Origin: an uncultured Collinsella sp.
Lineage (GTDB): Bacteria; Actinomycetota; Coriobacteriia; Coriobacteriales; Coriobacteriaceae
DNA length: 7,020 nucleotides
Direction of reading: 5' to 3'
Assembly: GCA_900556285.1 (NCBI GenBank)
Contig: USOF01000054.1
Span: 1 to 7,020, forward strand
The position numbers and the translations under genes were made by a program. Below, piece after piece: positions 1 through 4,711 of this stretch (position 1 is its first letter; each line of letters starts with the position of its first letter). Below the pieces are notes generated by a model. The model was not told where the DNA came from, made no database searches, and saw only the letters and a program-made list of their open reading frames with translations.

Positions 1-223
1 GCTTATCGCCGAGCTTGGCGATAGCCAGACGACGAGAGTGCAGGTCGCCCTTCTTGGCCCAGGTGATGATCGGATCGACGACCGAACGCAGCGCCTTAGC
101 GCGGGTCTCGGTGGTCTTGATGCGGTCGTTCTCGAAGAGGGCCTTAGCAAGGCTCTTCTTCATGGCCTTGGTGTGGCTCGCATCGGTGCCGAGCTTCAGG
201 CCCTTCTTAACGTTGTGACGCAT
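1..223 (-). CDS. rplQ: 50S ribosomal protein L17, partial (C-terminus beyond window)
   Basis: L17 is a large-subunit protein that binds 23S rRNA near the exit-tunnel side of the ribosome. Translating from the ATG at 223-221 gives MRHNVKKGLKLG, then SHTKAMKKSLAKAL, IKTTETRAKALRSVVDPIITWAKKGD and RRLAIAKLGDK. This matches the family pattern of MRH start, SSHR-like segment, IKTT, AK-LR-VV-P-ITLAK and RRLA. About 74 codons are present, against roughly 115 to 180 for the whole family, so the C-terminus runs off the left edge; no stop or frameshift is seen. A strong Shine-Dalgarno sequence, GAGGAGA (233-239), precedes the ATG. The gene lies 30 bases downstream of rpoA, the usual last pair of the alpha operon, so it is probably cotranscribed with it. 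Confidence 0.97.
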   Translation of the reverse strand, partial: MRHNVKKGLKLGTDASHTKAMKKSLAKALFENDRIKTTETRAKALRSVVDPIITWAKKGDLHSRRLAIAKLGDK

Positions 224-253
224 GGTCTAGTTTCTCCTCAAATATGCGAAGCA

Positions 254-1195
254 TTAAGCCTTCAGGCTCAGGCCCATGGACTCAAGCTTGTCCTTCACTT
301 CCTCAATCGACTTAACACCGAAGTTACGGATGTTGAGCAGATCGTTCTCCGAGAACTCAACGAGCTGACGGACCGAGTGAATGCTGGCGCGCTTAAGGCA
401 GTTGTAGGAACGGACGGAAAGGTCCAGATCCTCGATCTGCTTGTCCAGCTCGGCGTTGTCGTTGGTGACCTCGGGAGCGAAGATCGAAGCCTCCTCCTCG
501 ACCTCGGGGGTCTCGGCAAGGTTCATAAAGGCGGCCATATGCTGGTTGATGATATTGGCAGCCTGGACCACGGCGTCGCGCGGGGCGATGGAGCCGTTGG
601 TCTCGATCTCGAGGACAAGGCGGTCGTAGTCGGTGTGCTGACCGACACGACAAGCCTCAACGAGCTTGGCGCAACGGGAAACCGGCGAGTACAGCGAGTC
701 GACATGGATCACACCGATGGGATCGTTATCGCGCTTGTTGGCCTCGCCAGAAACATAGCCGCGGCCATAGCCGATGCGCATGCTCATGGTGAGATGGCCA
801 CCCTCGGTGAGCGTAGCGATGTGCTGCTCGGGGTTGACCAGCTCAAACTCGGACGGAATAAAGAAGTCCGCACCGGTGACCTCGCAGGGGCCGTCAACCG
901 AGATGGTGGCGGTCGCCTCGTCGGTCGTGCCGAGAGCCCTGAAGACAAGACCCTTGACATTCAGGACGATGTCGGTGACATCCTCGACCATGTTAGGGAT
1001 GGTCATGAACTCGTGCTGCGCACCATCGATCTGAATAGCCTCGACAGCGGCACCCTCGAGCGAGGACAGAAGAACGCGACGAAGGGAGTTACCCAGCGTA
1101 TCGCCGTAACCACGCTCGAGCGGCTCGACGGAGACACGAGCAGACGTCTCGTTGATCTCTTCGACCTGAACCTGAGGCCTAATGAATTCTGACAT
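254..1195 (-). CDS. rpoA: DNA-directed RNA polymerase subunit alpha
   Basis: The alpha subunit dimerises to nucleate RNA polymerase assembly and contacts UP elements and activators. The 313-residue product has the normal length. The N-terminal domain (about 1-228) carries the hallmark LERGYGDTLGNSLRRVLLSS (residues 26-45; the Arg39-Arg40 pair sits where E. coli has Arg45 and its neighbour), GYGRGYVSGEANK (142-154) and the helix AANIINQHMAAFMNL. A short acidic linker (about 229-252, EVEEEASIFAPE) leads to the C-terminal domain with DLSVRSYNCLKRASIHSV and LLNIRNFGVKSIEEVKDKL. Arg262 and Asn265 correspond to E. coli Arg265 and Asn268, the DNA- and activator-contacting residues. The ATG at 1195-1193 has a good Shine-Dalgarno, TGGAGGT (1201-1207), six bases upstream. 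The gene follows rpsD by 32 bases and precedes rplQ by 30, so it should share their transcript. Confidence 0.99.
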   Translation of the reverse strand: MSEFIRPQVQVEEINETSARVSVEPLERGYGDTLGNSLRRVLLSSLEGAAVEAIQIDGAQHEFMTIPNMVEDVTDIVLNVKGLVFRALGTTDEATATISVDGPCEVTGADFFIPSEFELVNPEQHIATLTEGGHLTMSMRIGYGRGYVSGEANKRDNDPIGVIHVDSLYSPVSRCAKLVEACRVGQHTDYDRLVLEIETNGSIAPRDAVVQAANIINQHMAAFMNLAETPEVEEEASIFAPEVTNDNAELDKQIEDLDLSVRSYNCLKRASIHSVRQLVEFSENDLLNIRNFGVKSIEEVKDKLESMGLSLKA

Positions 1196-1227
1196 GTATT
1201 ACCTCCAGCCTCAGCAGCCCGGATGGA

Positions 1228-1824
1228 CTACTTAGAGTAGAGCTCGACGATGAGCTGCTCTTTGATATCGCCGCTGATCTGCTCACGAACGGGCATAGCC
1301 AGAACGTTGCCAGACAGCTTCTCGATATCAACCTCGAGCCAGCCGGGAACCTCGAAACGCTCAGAGGAGATCAGGGCCTCCTTGATGGGGAGAAGATCGC
1401 GGAACTTCTCGCCAACGGCGACGACGTCGCCAGGCTTGACCTGATAGGAGGGGATGTCAACGCGACGGCCGTTAACGGTAAAGTGGCCGTGGCGGACAGT
1501 CTGACGAGCCTCCTTGCGGGTGCGAGCAAAGCCGAGACGGAACACGACGTTGTCGAGACGGCTCTCCAGGAGAATGAGAAGATTCTCACCGGTGATGCCG
1601 TTCATCTTACGAGCGCGGTCGAAGTAGTGATGGAACTGCTTCTCCAGAACGCCGTAAATGAACTTAACCTTCTGCTTCTCGCGCAGCTGCATGCCGTACT
1701 CAGATTCCTTGCGACGGCGCTTGGGCTGACGGATAGATTCCTTCTTGCTGCTGTAACCGAGCTCAGCGGGATCGATCCCGAGCTGACGGCAGCGCTTAAG
1801 AACAGGAGTCCTGTCGATTGCCAT
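1228..1824 (-). CDS. rpsD: 30S ribosomal protein S4
   Basis: S4 is a primary 16S rRNA binder that starts assembly of the small-subunit body, and in several bacteria it represses its own operon. The 198-residue product has the conserved core SEYGMQLREKQKVKFIYGVLEKQF, then LLESRLDNVVFRLGFARTRKEARQTVRHGHFTVNGRRVDIPSY, which is the S4 RNA-binding domain, and ends in EQLIVELYSK. The N-terminus is odd: it has only one cysteine (Cys12) and lacks both the four-cysteine zinc site of C+ S4 proteins and the usual PPGxHG segment, carrying RQPKRRRKESEYG instead. I take this to be a Coriobacteriia trait. The ATG (1824-1822) is preceded by AAAGGA about ten bases upstream, next to the rpsK stop codon. S4 placed between rpsK and rpoA is the arrangement of E. 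coli and Actinobacteria; in Bacillus rpsD lies elsewhere. Confidence 0.98.
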   Translation of the reverse strand: MAIDRTPVLKRCRQLGIDPAELGYSSKKESIRQPKRRRKESEYGMQLREKQKVKFIYGVLEKQFHHYFDRARKMNGITGENLLILLESRLDNVVFRLGFARTRKEARQTVRHGHFTVNGRRVDIPSYQVKPGDVVAVGEKFRDLLPIKEALISSERFEVPGWLEVDIEKLSGNVLAMPVREQISGDIKEQLIVELYSK

Positions 1825-1843
1825 ATTGATACGATCCTTTCAG

Positions 1844-2251
1844 TTACACGCGGCGACGCTTCTTGGGGCGGCAGCCGTTGTGCGGAACGGGGGTCTTGTC
1901 CTGGATGCTCGAGACCTCGAGGCCAGCAGCCTGGAGGGAGCGGATGGCGGTCTCGCGACCAGAGCCGGGGCCCTTCACGAACACGGAAACCTTGTGCATG
2001 CCGTGCTCCATGGCGATCTTGGCGCAAGCCTCAGCAGCCATCTGAGCGGCGAACGGGGTGGACTTACGGGAACCCTTGAAACCCACGGTGCCGGCAGACT
2101 TCCAGGCAATGACATTGCCCTGAGCGTCGGTGATCGAAACGATGGTGTTATTGAACGTGGAACGGATGTGAGCCTGGCCCACGGAGATGTTCTTGCGGTC
2201 GGAACGCTTGATGCGAGAAGCGGCGCCGCGCTTGTTCTTAGCAGTAGCCAT
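1844..2251 (-). CDS. rpsK: 30S ribosomal protein S11
   Basis: S11 sits on the platform of the small subunit and helps shape the E-site region around 16S rRNA helix 23. The 135-residue product has a basic N-terminal extension ([17 protein letters not shown]), the core [22 protein letters not shown] and [23 protein letters not shown], then [17 protein letters not shown]. It ends with the family signature [16 protein letters not shown]. Length and ends are normal. The ATG at 2251-2249 has AGGGAG about 11 bases upstream, lying directly after the TAG stop of rpsM; the gap between the two genes is only 15 bases, so translation is likely coupled. Confidence 0.98.
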   Translation of the reverse strand: MATAKNKRGAASRIKRSDRKNISVGQAHIRSTFNNTIVSITDAQGNVIAWKSAGTVGFKGSRKSTPFAAQMAAEACAKIAMEHGMHKVSVFVKGPGSGRETAIRSLQAAGLEVSSIQDKTPVPHNGCRPKKRRRV

Positions 2252-2266
2252 TATGCGTCAAACTCC

Positions 2267-2641
2267 CTATTTCTTCTTCTTAGCACCGATCTGACGCTTC
2301 GGGCCCTTGCGGGTACGAGCGTTAGTGTGGGTGCGCTGGCCGCGGACCGGGAGGCCCTTGCGGTGACGAAGGCCGCGGTTGCAGCCGATGTCCATAAGGC
2401 GCTTGACGTTCTGGTTGCGCTCACGGCGGAGGTCGCCCTCAACCATGATCTGGTTCTTGTCGATATAATCGCGGATGGCGTTAACCTCATCCTCGGTGAG
2501 GTCCTTAACGCGCGTATCCACGTTAACGTTGCACTCGACGCATATCTTCGTCGCAGTGGTGCGGCCGATGCCGTAAATGTAGGTCAGACCGATCTCAACG
2601 CGCTTCTCACGCGGGAGGTCGACACCATTAATACGGGCCAA
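2267..2641 (-). CDS. rpsM: 30S ribosomal protein S13 (TTG start)
   Basis: S13 lies in the small-subunit head, contacts the P-site tRNA and forms bridges to the large subunit. The 124-residue product begins [26 protein letters not shown], the conserved start of the family, continues with helix-two-turn-helix type sequence, and ends with [26 protein letters not shown] plus a basic KKKK tail typical of S13. The start codon is TTG (2641-2639). No in-frame ATG or GTG lies between it and the Shine-Dalgarno AGAGGAGA (2647-2654), and the next residues match the family from position 2, so the assignment is firm. The gene follows rpmJ by 14 bases. In E. coli the S4 repressor acts on the translation start of this gene. 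Confidence 0.98.
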   Translation of the reverse strand: MARINGVDLPREKRVEIGLTYIYGIGRTTATKICVECNVNVDTRVKDLTEDEVNAIRDYIDKNQIMVEGDLRRERNQNVKRLMDIGCNRGLRHRKGLPVRGQRTHTNARTRKGPKRQIGAKKKK

Positions 2642-2646
2642 CGTAG

Positions 2647-2654
2647 TCTCCTCT
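2647..2654 (-). promoter_or_regulatory. Shine-Dalgarno site fixing the TTG start of rpsM
   Basis: On the minus strand the bases read AGAGGAGA. The GGAG core is six bases before the TTG codon at 2641-2639, which is ideal spacing. This strong site compensates for the weak start codon. It lies in the 14-base gap just after the rpmJ stop codon (2658-2656). Confidence 0.8.
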
Positions 2655-2655
2655 C

Positions 2656-2769
2656 TTAACCCTGACGCTGCTTATGACGGGGGTTCTCGCAAATAACGAG
2701 GACCTTGCCATGGCGCCTAATGATTTTGCACTTATCGCACATCTTCTTGACCGAAGGACGTACCTTCAT
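2656..2769 (-). CDS. rpmJ: 50S ribosomal protein L36 (zinc-binding form)
   Basis: L36 is the smallest large-subunit protein and stabilises 23S rRNA near the base of the L7/L12 stalk. The 37-codon frame reads [14 protein letters not shown], then [23 protein letters not shown] and TAA. This is the standard length and the whole conserved pattern. Cys11, Cys14, Cys27 and His32 form the zinc ribbon, so this is the C+ paralogue type rather than the cysteine-free version made under zinc limitation. The ATG at 2769-2767 follows AAAGGA with six bases of spacing. It sits between infA and rpsM, the usual bacterial position, downstream of a 150-base non-coding leader. Confidence 0.97.
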   Translation of the reverse strand: MKVRPSVKKMCDKCKIIRRHGKVLVICENPRHKQRQG

Positions 2770-2818
2770 CGTTCTTCCTTTCGGTAGCGCTCAAACTACT
2801 TCCCTACTATCTACTCGC

Positions 2819-2848
2819 CCAGCCGCAGGCGTTTAAAACTATGGCTGG
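2819..2848. repeat. Inverted repeat CCAGCC...GGCTGG in the rpmJ leader
   Basis: Perfect six-base arms CCAGCC (2819-2824) and GGCTGG (2843-2848) enclose 18 bases that include the AT-rich GTTTAAAAC. In the transcript this could form a G/C-rich stem with a large loop. No U-tract follows on the minus strand, so it does not look like an intrinsic terminator. It may be part of the rpmJ leader fold. Confidence 0.4.
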
Positions 2849-2861
2849 TCTTCACACACAA

Positions 2862-2895
2862 TCCGACCGTAGGTTGAGCTAAGCCTGCAGTCGGA
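2862..2895. repeat. Inverted repeat TCCGAC...GTCGGA just after infA
   Basis: Perfect six-base arms TCCGAC (2862-2867) and GTCGGA (2890-2895) are extended inward by GTAGG (2869-2873) facing CCTGC (2884-2888). On the plus strand this continues the stem with one G-T wobble; on the transcribed minus strand that pair becomes a C-A mismatch. The minus-strand bases following the stem are TTGTGTGTG, U-rich but not a canonical U-tract. It could be a weak terminator, an RNA-processing site or part of the leader structure. Confidence 0.4.
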
Positions 2896-2919
2896 AATAG
2901 AGTGCGTGTATGCGTGCCG

Positions 2920-3138
2920 CTATTTGTAGCGATAGGTGATGCGGCCGCGGGTCAGGTCGTACGGGGAAAGCTCCACGACAACCCTGTCACCGGGGAGAAT
3001 ACGGATGTAATTCATTCGGATCTTGCCAGAAATGTTGCACAGAACCGAATGACCGTTCTCGAGCTCGACCTTAAACATGGCGTTGGGCAACGGTTCCTTT
3101 ACCGTACCCTCGAGCTCAATTGCGTCTTCCTTCTTCAC
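2920..3138 (-). CDS. infA: Translation initiation factor IF-1
   Basis: IF-1 is a single OB-fold protein that binds the small-subunit A site and works with IF-2 and IF-3 during initiation. From the GTG at 3138-3136 the product is 72 residues, the same as the Bacillus protein as I recall it: (M)[12 protein letters not shown], then [56 protein letters not shown]. The C-terminal half is almost the family consensus. No ATG lies in frame: the frame opens after a TGA at 3147-3145 with TTG (3144), CTT, GTG (3138). GTG is preferred because it gives the family length and leaves ten bases to the weak AAAG ribosome binding site (3149-3152); a TTG start would add two residues but leave only four bases. 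The gene stands alone between two non-coding regions, so it may have its own promoter. Confidence 0.95.
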   Translation of the reverse strand: MKKEDAIELEGTVKEPLPNAMFKVELENGHSVLCNISGKIRMNYIRILPGDRVVVELSPYDLTRGRITYRYK

Positions 3139-3144
3139 AAGCAA

Positions 3145-3154
3145 TCATCTTTCT
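3145..3154 (-). promoter_or_regulatory. Weak ribosome binding site of infA
   Basis: The minus strand reads AGAAAGATGA before the infA start. Only AAAG resembles a Shine-Dalgarno core. Its spacing is ten bases to GTG (3138) and four to TTG (3144), which favours GTG. This site is clearly weaker than the GGAG-type sites of rpoA, adk, rpsM and rplO. Confidence 0.5.
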
Positions 3155-3177
3155 CTAGAAAACGACAGCGATTGAGT

Positions 3178-3206
3178 ATTCTACAACACGTATGCACGCA
3201 TCGTAA
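3178..3206 (-). promoter_or_regulatory. Candidate promoter upstream of infA
   Basis: On the minus strand a -10-like TAGAAT (3183-3178, five of six bases to TATAAT) lies 17 bases downstream of a poor -35-like TTACGA (3206-3201, three of six to TTGACA). Transcription would begin near 3171, leaving about 33 bases of leader before the infA GTG. Promoters inside the spc/alpha cluster near infA would make sense given the non-coding gap, but the -35 is weak and this is only a candidate. Confidence 0.3.
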
Positions 3207-3218
3207 TAACTTCGTAAT
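3201..3218. repeat. Tandem TCGTAAT direct repeat upstream of infA
   Basis: The seven-base word TCGTAAT occurs at 3201-3207 and again at 3212-3218, an 11-base period of about one helical turn. On the coding strand it reads ATTACGA twice. The pair overlaps the -35 region of the candidate infA promoter, so it could be a tandem protein-binding site; chance is also possible for so short a word. Confidence 0.4.
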
Positions 3219-3240
3219 GGCTCCACAACTAAGTGGAACC
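3219..3240. repeat. Hairpin-forming inverted repeat between map and infA
   Basis: The arms GGCTCCAC (3219-3226) and GTGGAACC (3233-3240) pair over eight positions, seven Watson-Crick plus one that reads as a G-T wobble on the minus strand, around a six-base loop. It lies about 40 bases downstream of the map stop codon. No run of T follows the stem on the minus strand (ATTACGAAG follows), so a classical intrinsic terminator is unlikely. It could be a 3'-end stabilising or processing hairpin. Confidence 0.5.
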
Positions 3241-3244
3241 TGTT

Positions 3245-3257
3245 ACATTTGAAATGT
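3245..3257. repeat. Short palindrome ACATTT-G-AAATGT after map
   Basis: Perfect six-base arms flank a single central base, a shape common for binding sites of dimeric regulators. It lies about 25 bases beyond the map stop, in the map-infA gap. No known operator is recognised. Confidence 0.35.
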
Positions 3258-3281
3258 TAAGGCATGCATTTGACGAAAGCC

Positions 3282-4070
3282 CTACATTTCACCGCCCTGC
3301 AAAGAACACCAAGCACCTTGCGCGTCGGTGGTGAGAATCACCGGACCGTCATTGGTAATGGCGACGGTGTTCTCGTAGTGCGCGGCGGGCAGGTGGTCGT
3401 TGGTCGTAACAATCCAACCGTCGGAGCCCGTGCTCACATGGTTGGAACCCATCGTAACCATCGGCTCGATGGCAATGACCATGCCGGCCTGGAGGCGAAC
3501 GCCCCTCCCCTTCTTTCCATAGTTAGGAACGTTGGGGTCCTCGTGCATCACGCGGCCACTGCCATGACCCACATAGTCGCGAAGCACGCCGTAACCGTGA
3601 GACTCGGCGAGGGACTGAACGGCATAACCGACGTCCCCGATATGGTTACCGGGAACAGCCTGCTCGATGGCAGCCTTAAGGCAATCGCGCGTGACCTCGC
3701 ACAAAGCCTTGGCTTCGGGCGTGGGGGTGCCGACGAAAAACGTCCATGCGTTATCGCCGACCCAACCGTCGACAACGGCTCCCGTATCGATGGAGATGAT
3801 ATCGCCATCGCGCAGGATCATGTCGGGGTTGGGAATACCGTGGACCACGGCATCGTTGATCGATGCGCAAATGGTCCCCGGGAACCCGCCGTAACCCTTA
3901 AAGGCAGGGGTGCCGCCATGCATGCGGATAATCTGCTCCGCGAGCTGATCGAGCTCAAAAGTCGAAACGCCGGGGCGCACCATGGCTCCAACGTGGCGGA
4001 GCGCCATCTTAGATAGCGCTCCTGCCTTCTTCATCTGCTCGATTTGCGTTGCAGACTTAATCTTGATCAT
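3282..4070 (-). CDS. map: Type I methionine aminopeptidase
   Basis: This cytosolic metalloenzyme removes the initiator methionine from new proteins whose second residue is small. The 262-residue product has the pita-bread fold motifs. The five expected metal ligands are present: Asp95 (in SIDTG), Asp106 (in GDNAWTF), His169 (in YVGHGSG), Glu202 (in IEPM) and Glu233 (in HYENT). The substrate-side histidines are His77 (in VVHGIP) and His176 (in MHEDP). There is no N-terminal zinc-finger extension, as expected for the short bacterial form. The ATG at 4070-4068 overlaps the adk stop in an ATGA, so translation is probably coupled; AAAGAGG lies ten bases upstream inside adk. It sits between adk and infA, the common arrangement in Gram-positive spc operons, and its substrates include the ribosomal proteins encoded around it. 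Confidence 0.98.
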   Translation of the reverse strand: MIKIKSATQIEQMKKAGALSKMALRHVGAMVRPGVSTFELDQLAEQIIRMHGGTPAFKGYGGFPGTICASINDAVVHGIPNPDMILRDGDIISIDTGAVVDGWVGDNAWTFFVGTPTPEAKALCEVTRDCLKAAIEQAVPGNHIGDVGYAVQSLAESHGYGVLRDYVGHGSGRVMHEDPNVPNYGKKGRGVRLQAGMVIAIEPMVTMGSNHVSTGSDGWIVTTNDHLPAAHYENTVAITNDGPVILTTDAQGAWCSLQGGEM

Positions 4071-4693
4071 AGACCGAGAGCCTCTTTGACATCCCCGTAC
4101 ACGGTCTCGCGAGCCTGGTCACCGTTGACCGACTTGAGCAGACCCTGGCCACGATAGTAGTCGACGAGCGGGCTCGTGGACTTCTCGTAGACGTCGAGAC
4201 GGTTCTTGATGGTCTCGGGCTTGTCGTCGTCGCGCTGATACATCTCGCCACCGCACTTGGGACAGGTGGCATCGGCAGCAGTGCCGGTGTAACCGCAGGC
4301 GCGGCAGGTGCGACGCGAAGACAGACGATCGATAATGACCTCAGGGGCCACATCGACCAGAAGGGCGCAATCGATCTCGCGACCCATGGCGGAGAGCTCG
4401 GAATCGAGCGTCACAGCCTGGGCGGTGTTGCGCGGGAAGCCGTCGAGAATAAAGCCCTGCTGGGCATCGTCGGCGGCAAGGCGCTCCTTGACAAGGTCGA
4501 TCACGAGCTGGTCGGGAACGAGCTCGCCAGCGTCCATGTACTTCTTAGCCTGAATACCAAGCTCGGTGCCACCCTTGACGGCAGCACGCAGCAGGTCGCC
4601 CGTGGAAATGTGGGCGACGCCAAACTCGGCGACGAGCTCCTGTGCGACGGTGCCCTTACCGGCACCCGGAGCTCCGAGCAATACGAGGTTCAT
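4067..4693 (-). CDS. adk: Adenylate kinase with zinc-type LID domain
   Basis: Adenylate kinase interconverts ATP plus AMP and two ADP, setting the cell's adenylate balance. The 208-residue product has the P-loop GAPGAGKGT (7-15), the AMP-binding segment STGDLLRAAV (30-39), DGFPRNTAQA (84-93, Arg88) and the long LID domain. The LID holds Cys130, Cys133, Cys144 and Cys147 in two CxxC pairs, a structural zinc site common in Gram-positive enzymes and absent from E. coli. RDDDKPETIKNRL follows it. The ATG at 4693-4691 is chosen over an upstream TTG (4699) because the Shine-Dalgarno is seven bases from ATG but only one from TTG, and MNLVLLGAPG is the family start. It lies 18 bases after secY and overlaps map by four bases. 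Confidence 0.98.
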   Translation of the reverse strand: MNLVLLGAPGAGKGTVAQELVAEFGVAHISTGDLLRAAVKGGTELGIQAKKYMDAGELVPDQLVIDLVKERLAADDAQQGFILDGFPRNTAQAVTLDSELSAMGREIDCALLVDVAPEVIIDRLSSRRTCRACGYTGTAADATCPKCGGEMYQRDDDKPETIKNRLDVYEKSTSPLVDYYRGQGLLKSVNGDQARETVYGDVKEALGL

Positions 4694-4699
4694 GAGCAA

Positions 4700-4708
4700 T
4701 CCTCCTCT
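4700..4708 (-). promoter_or_regulatory. Shine-Dalgarno site fixing the ATG start of adk
   Basis: The minus strand reads AGAGGAGGA, containing the full AGGAGG core (4701-4706). It sits seven bases before the ATG at 4693-4691, in the 18-base gap after the secY stop. It excludes the in-frame TTG at 4699-4697, which is almost adjacent to the core. Confidence 0.8.
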
Positions 4709-4711
4709 AGC

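Larger units (their letters stand above)
2770..2919 (-). promoter_or_regulatory. infA-rpmJ intergenic leader with two inverted repeats
   Basis: This is the largest non-coding stretch of the cluster and precedes the alpha-operon genes rpmJ-rpsM-rpsK-rpsD-rpoA-rplQ. It holds two inverted repeats (2819-2848 and 2862-2895, listed separately) and a run of GTAG words (minus-strand GTAGATAGTAGGGAAGTAG) before the rpmJ ribosome binding site. I see no convincing -35/-10 pair and no hairpin followed by a run of U. In E. coli the alpha operon is repressed by S4 binding to a leader structure. Whether this leader has such a role is inference from position only. Confidence 0.4.

Noticed and set aside
4..23. 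Perfect inverted repeat TATCGCC-GAGCTT-GGCGATA at the left edge
   Set aside because: It lies inside the conserved L17 coding sequence (codons for AIAKLGDK) and is explained by codon choice. A fold-back assembly artefact is possible, but the protein matches the family on both sides of it.
38..1192. A 384-codon open frame on the plus strand opposite rpoA
   Set aside because: It mirrors rpoA almost end to end. Codon bias that avoids TTA, CTA and TCA codons leaves the opposite strand without stops. The translation resembles no family I recognise and has no ribosome binding site in a sensible place.
2830..2860. A promoter before rpmJ (TTGTGT or TTTAAA with TAGATA)
   Set aside because: Box matches and spacings are too poor (14 or 18 bases with three to four matching bases) to support a call.
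3219..3240. Intrinsic terminator after map
   Set aside because: The stem is good but no T-run follows on the transcribed strand, so it was kept as a hairpin rather than called a terminator.
2902..3252. A 116-codon plus-strand frame across infA and its flanks
   Set aside because: It is the antisense of infA extended into non-coding sequence, with no family resemblance and no clear ribosome binding site.
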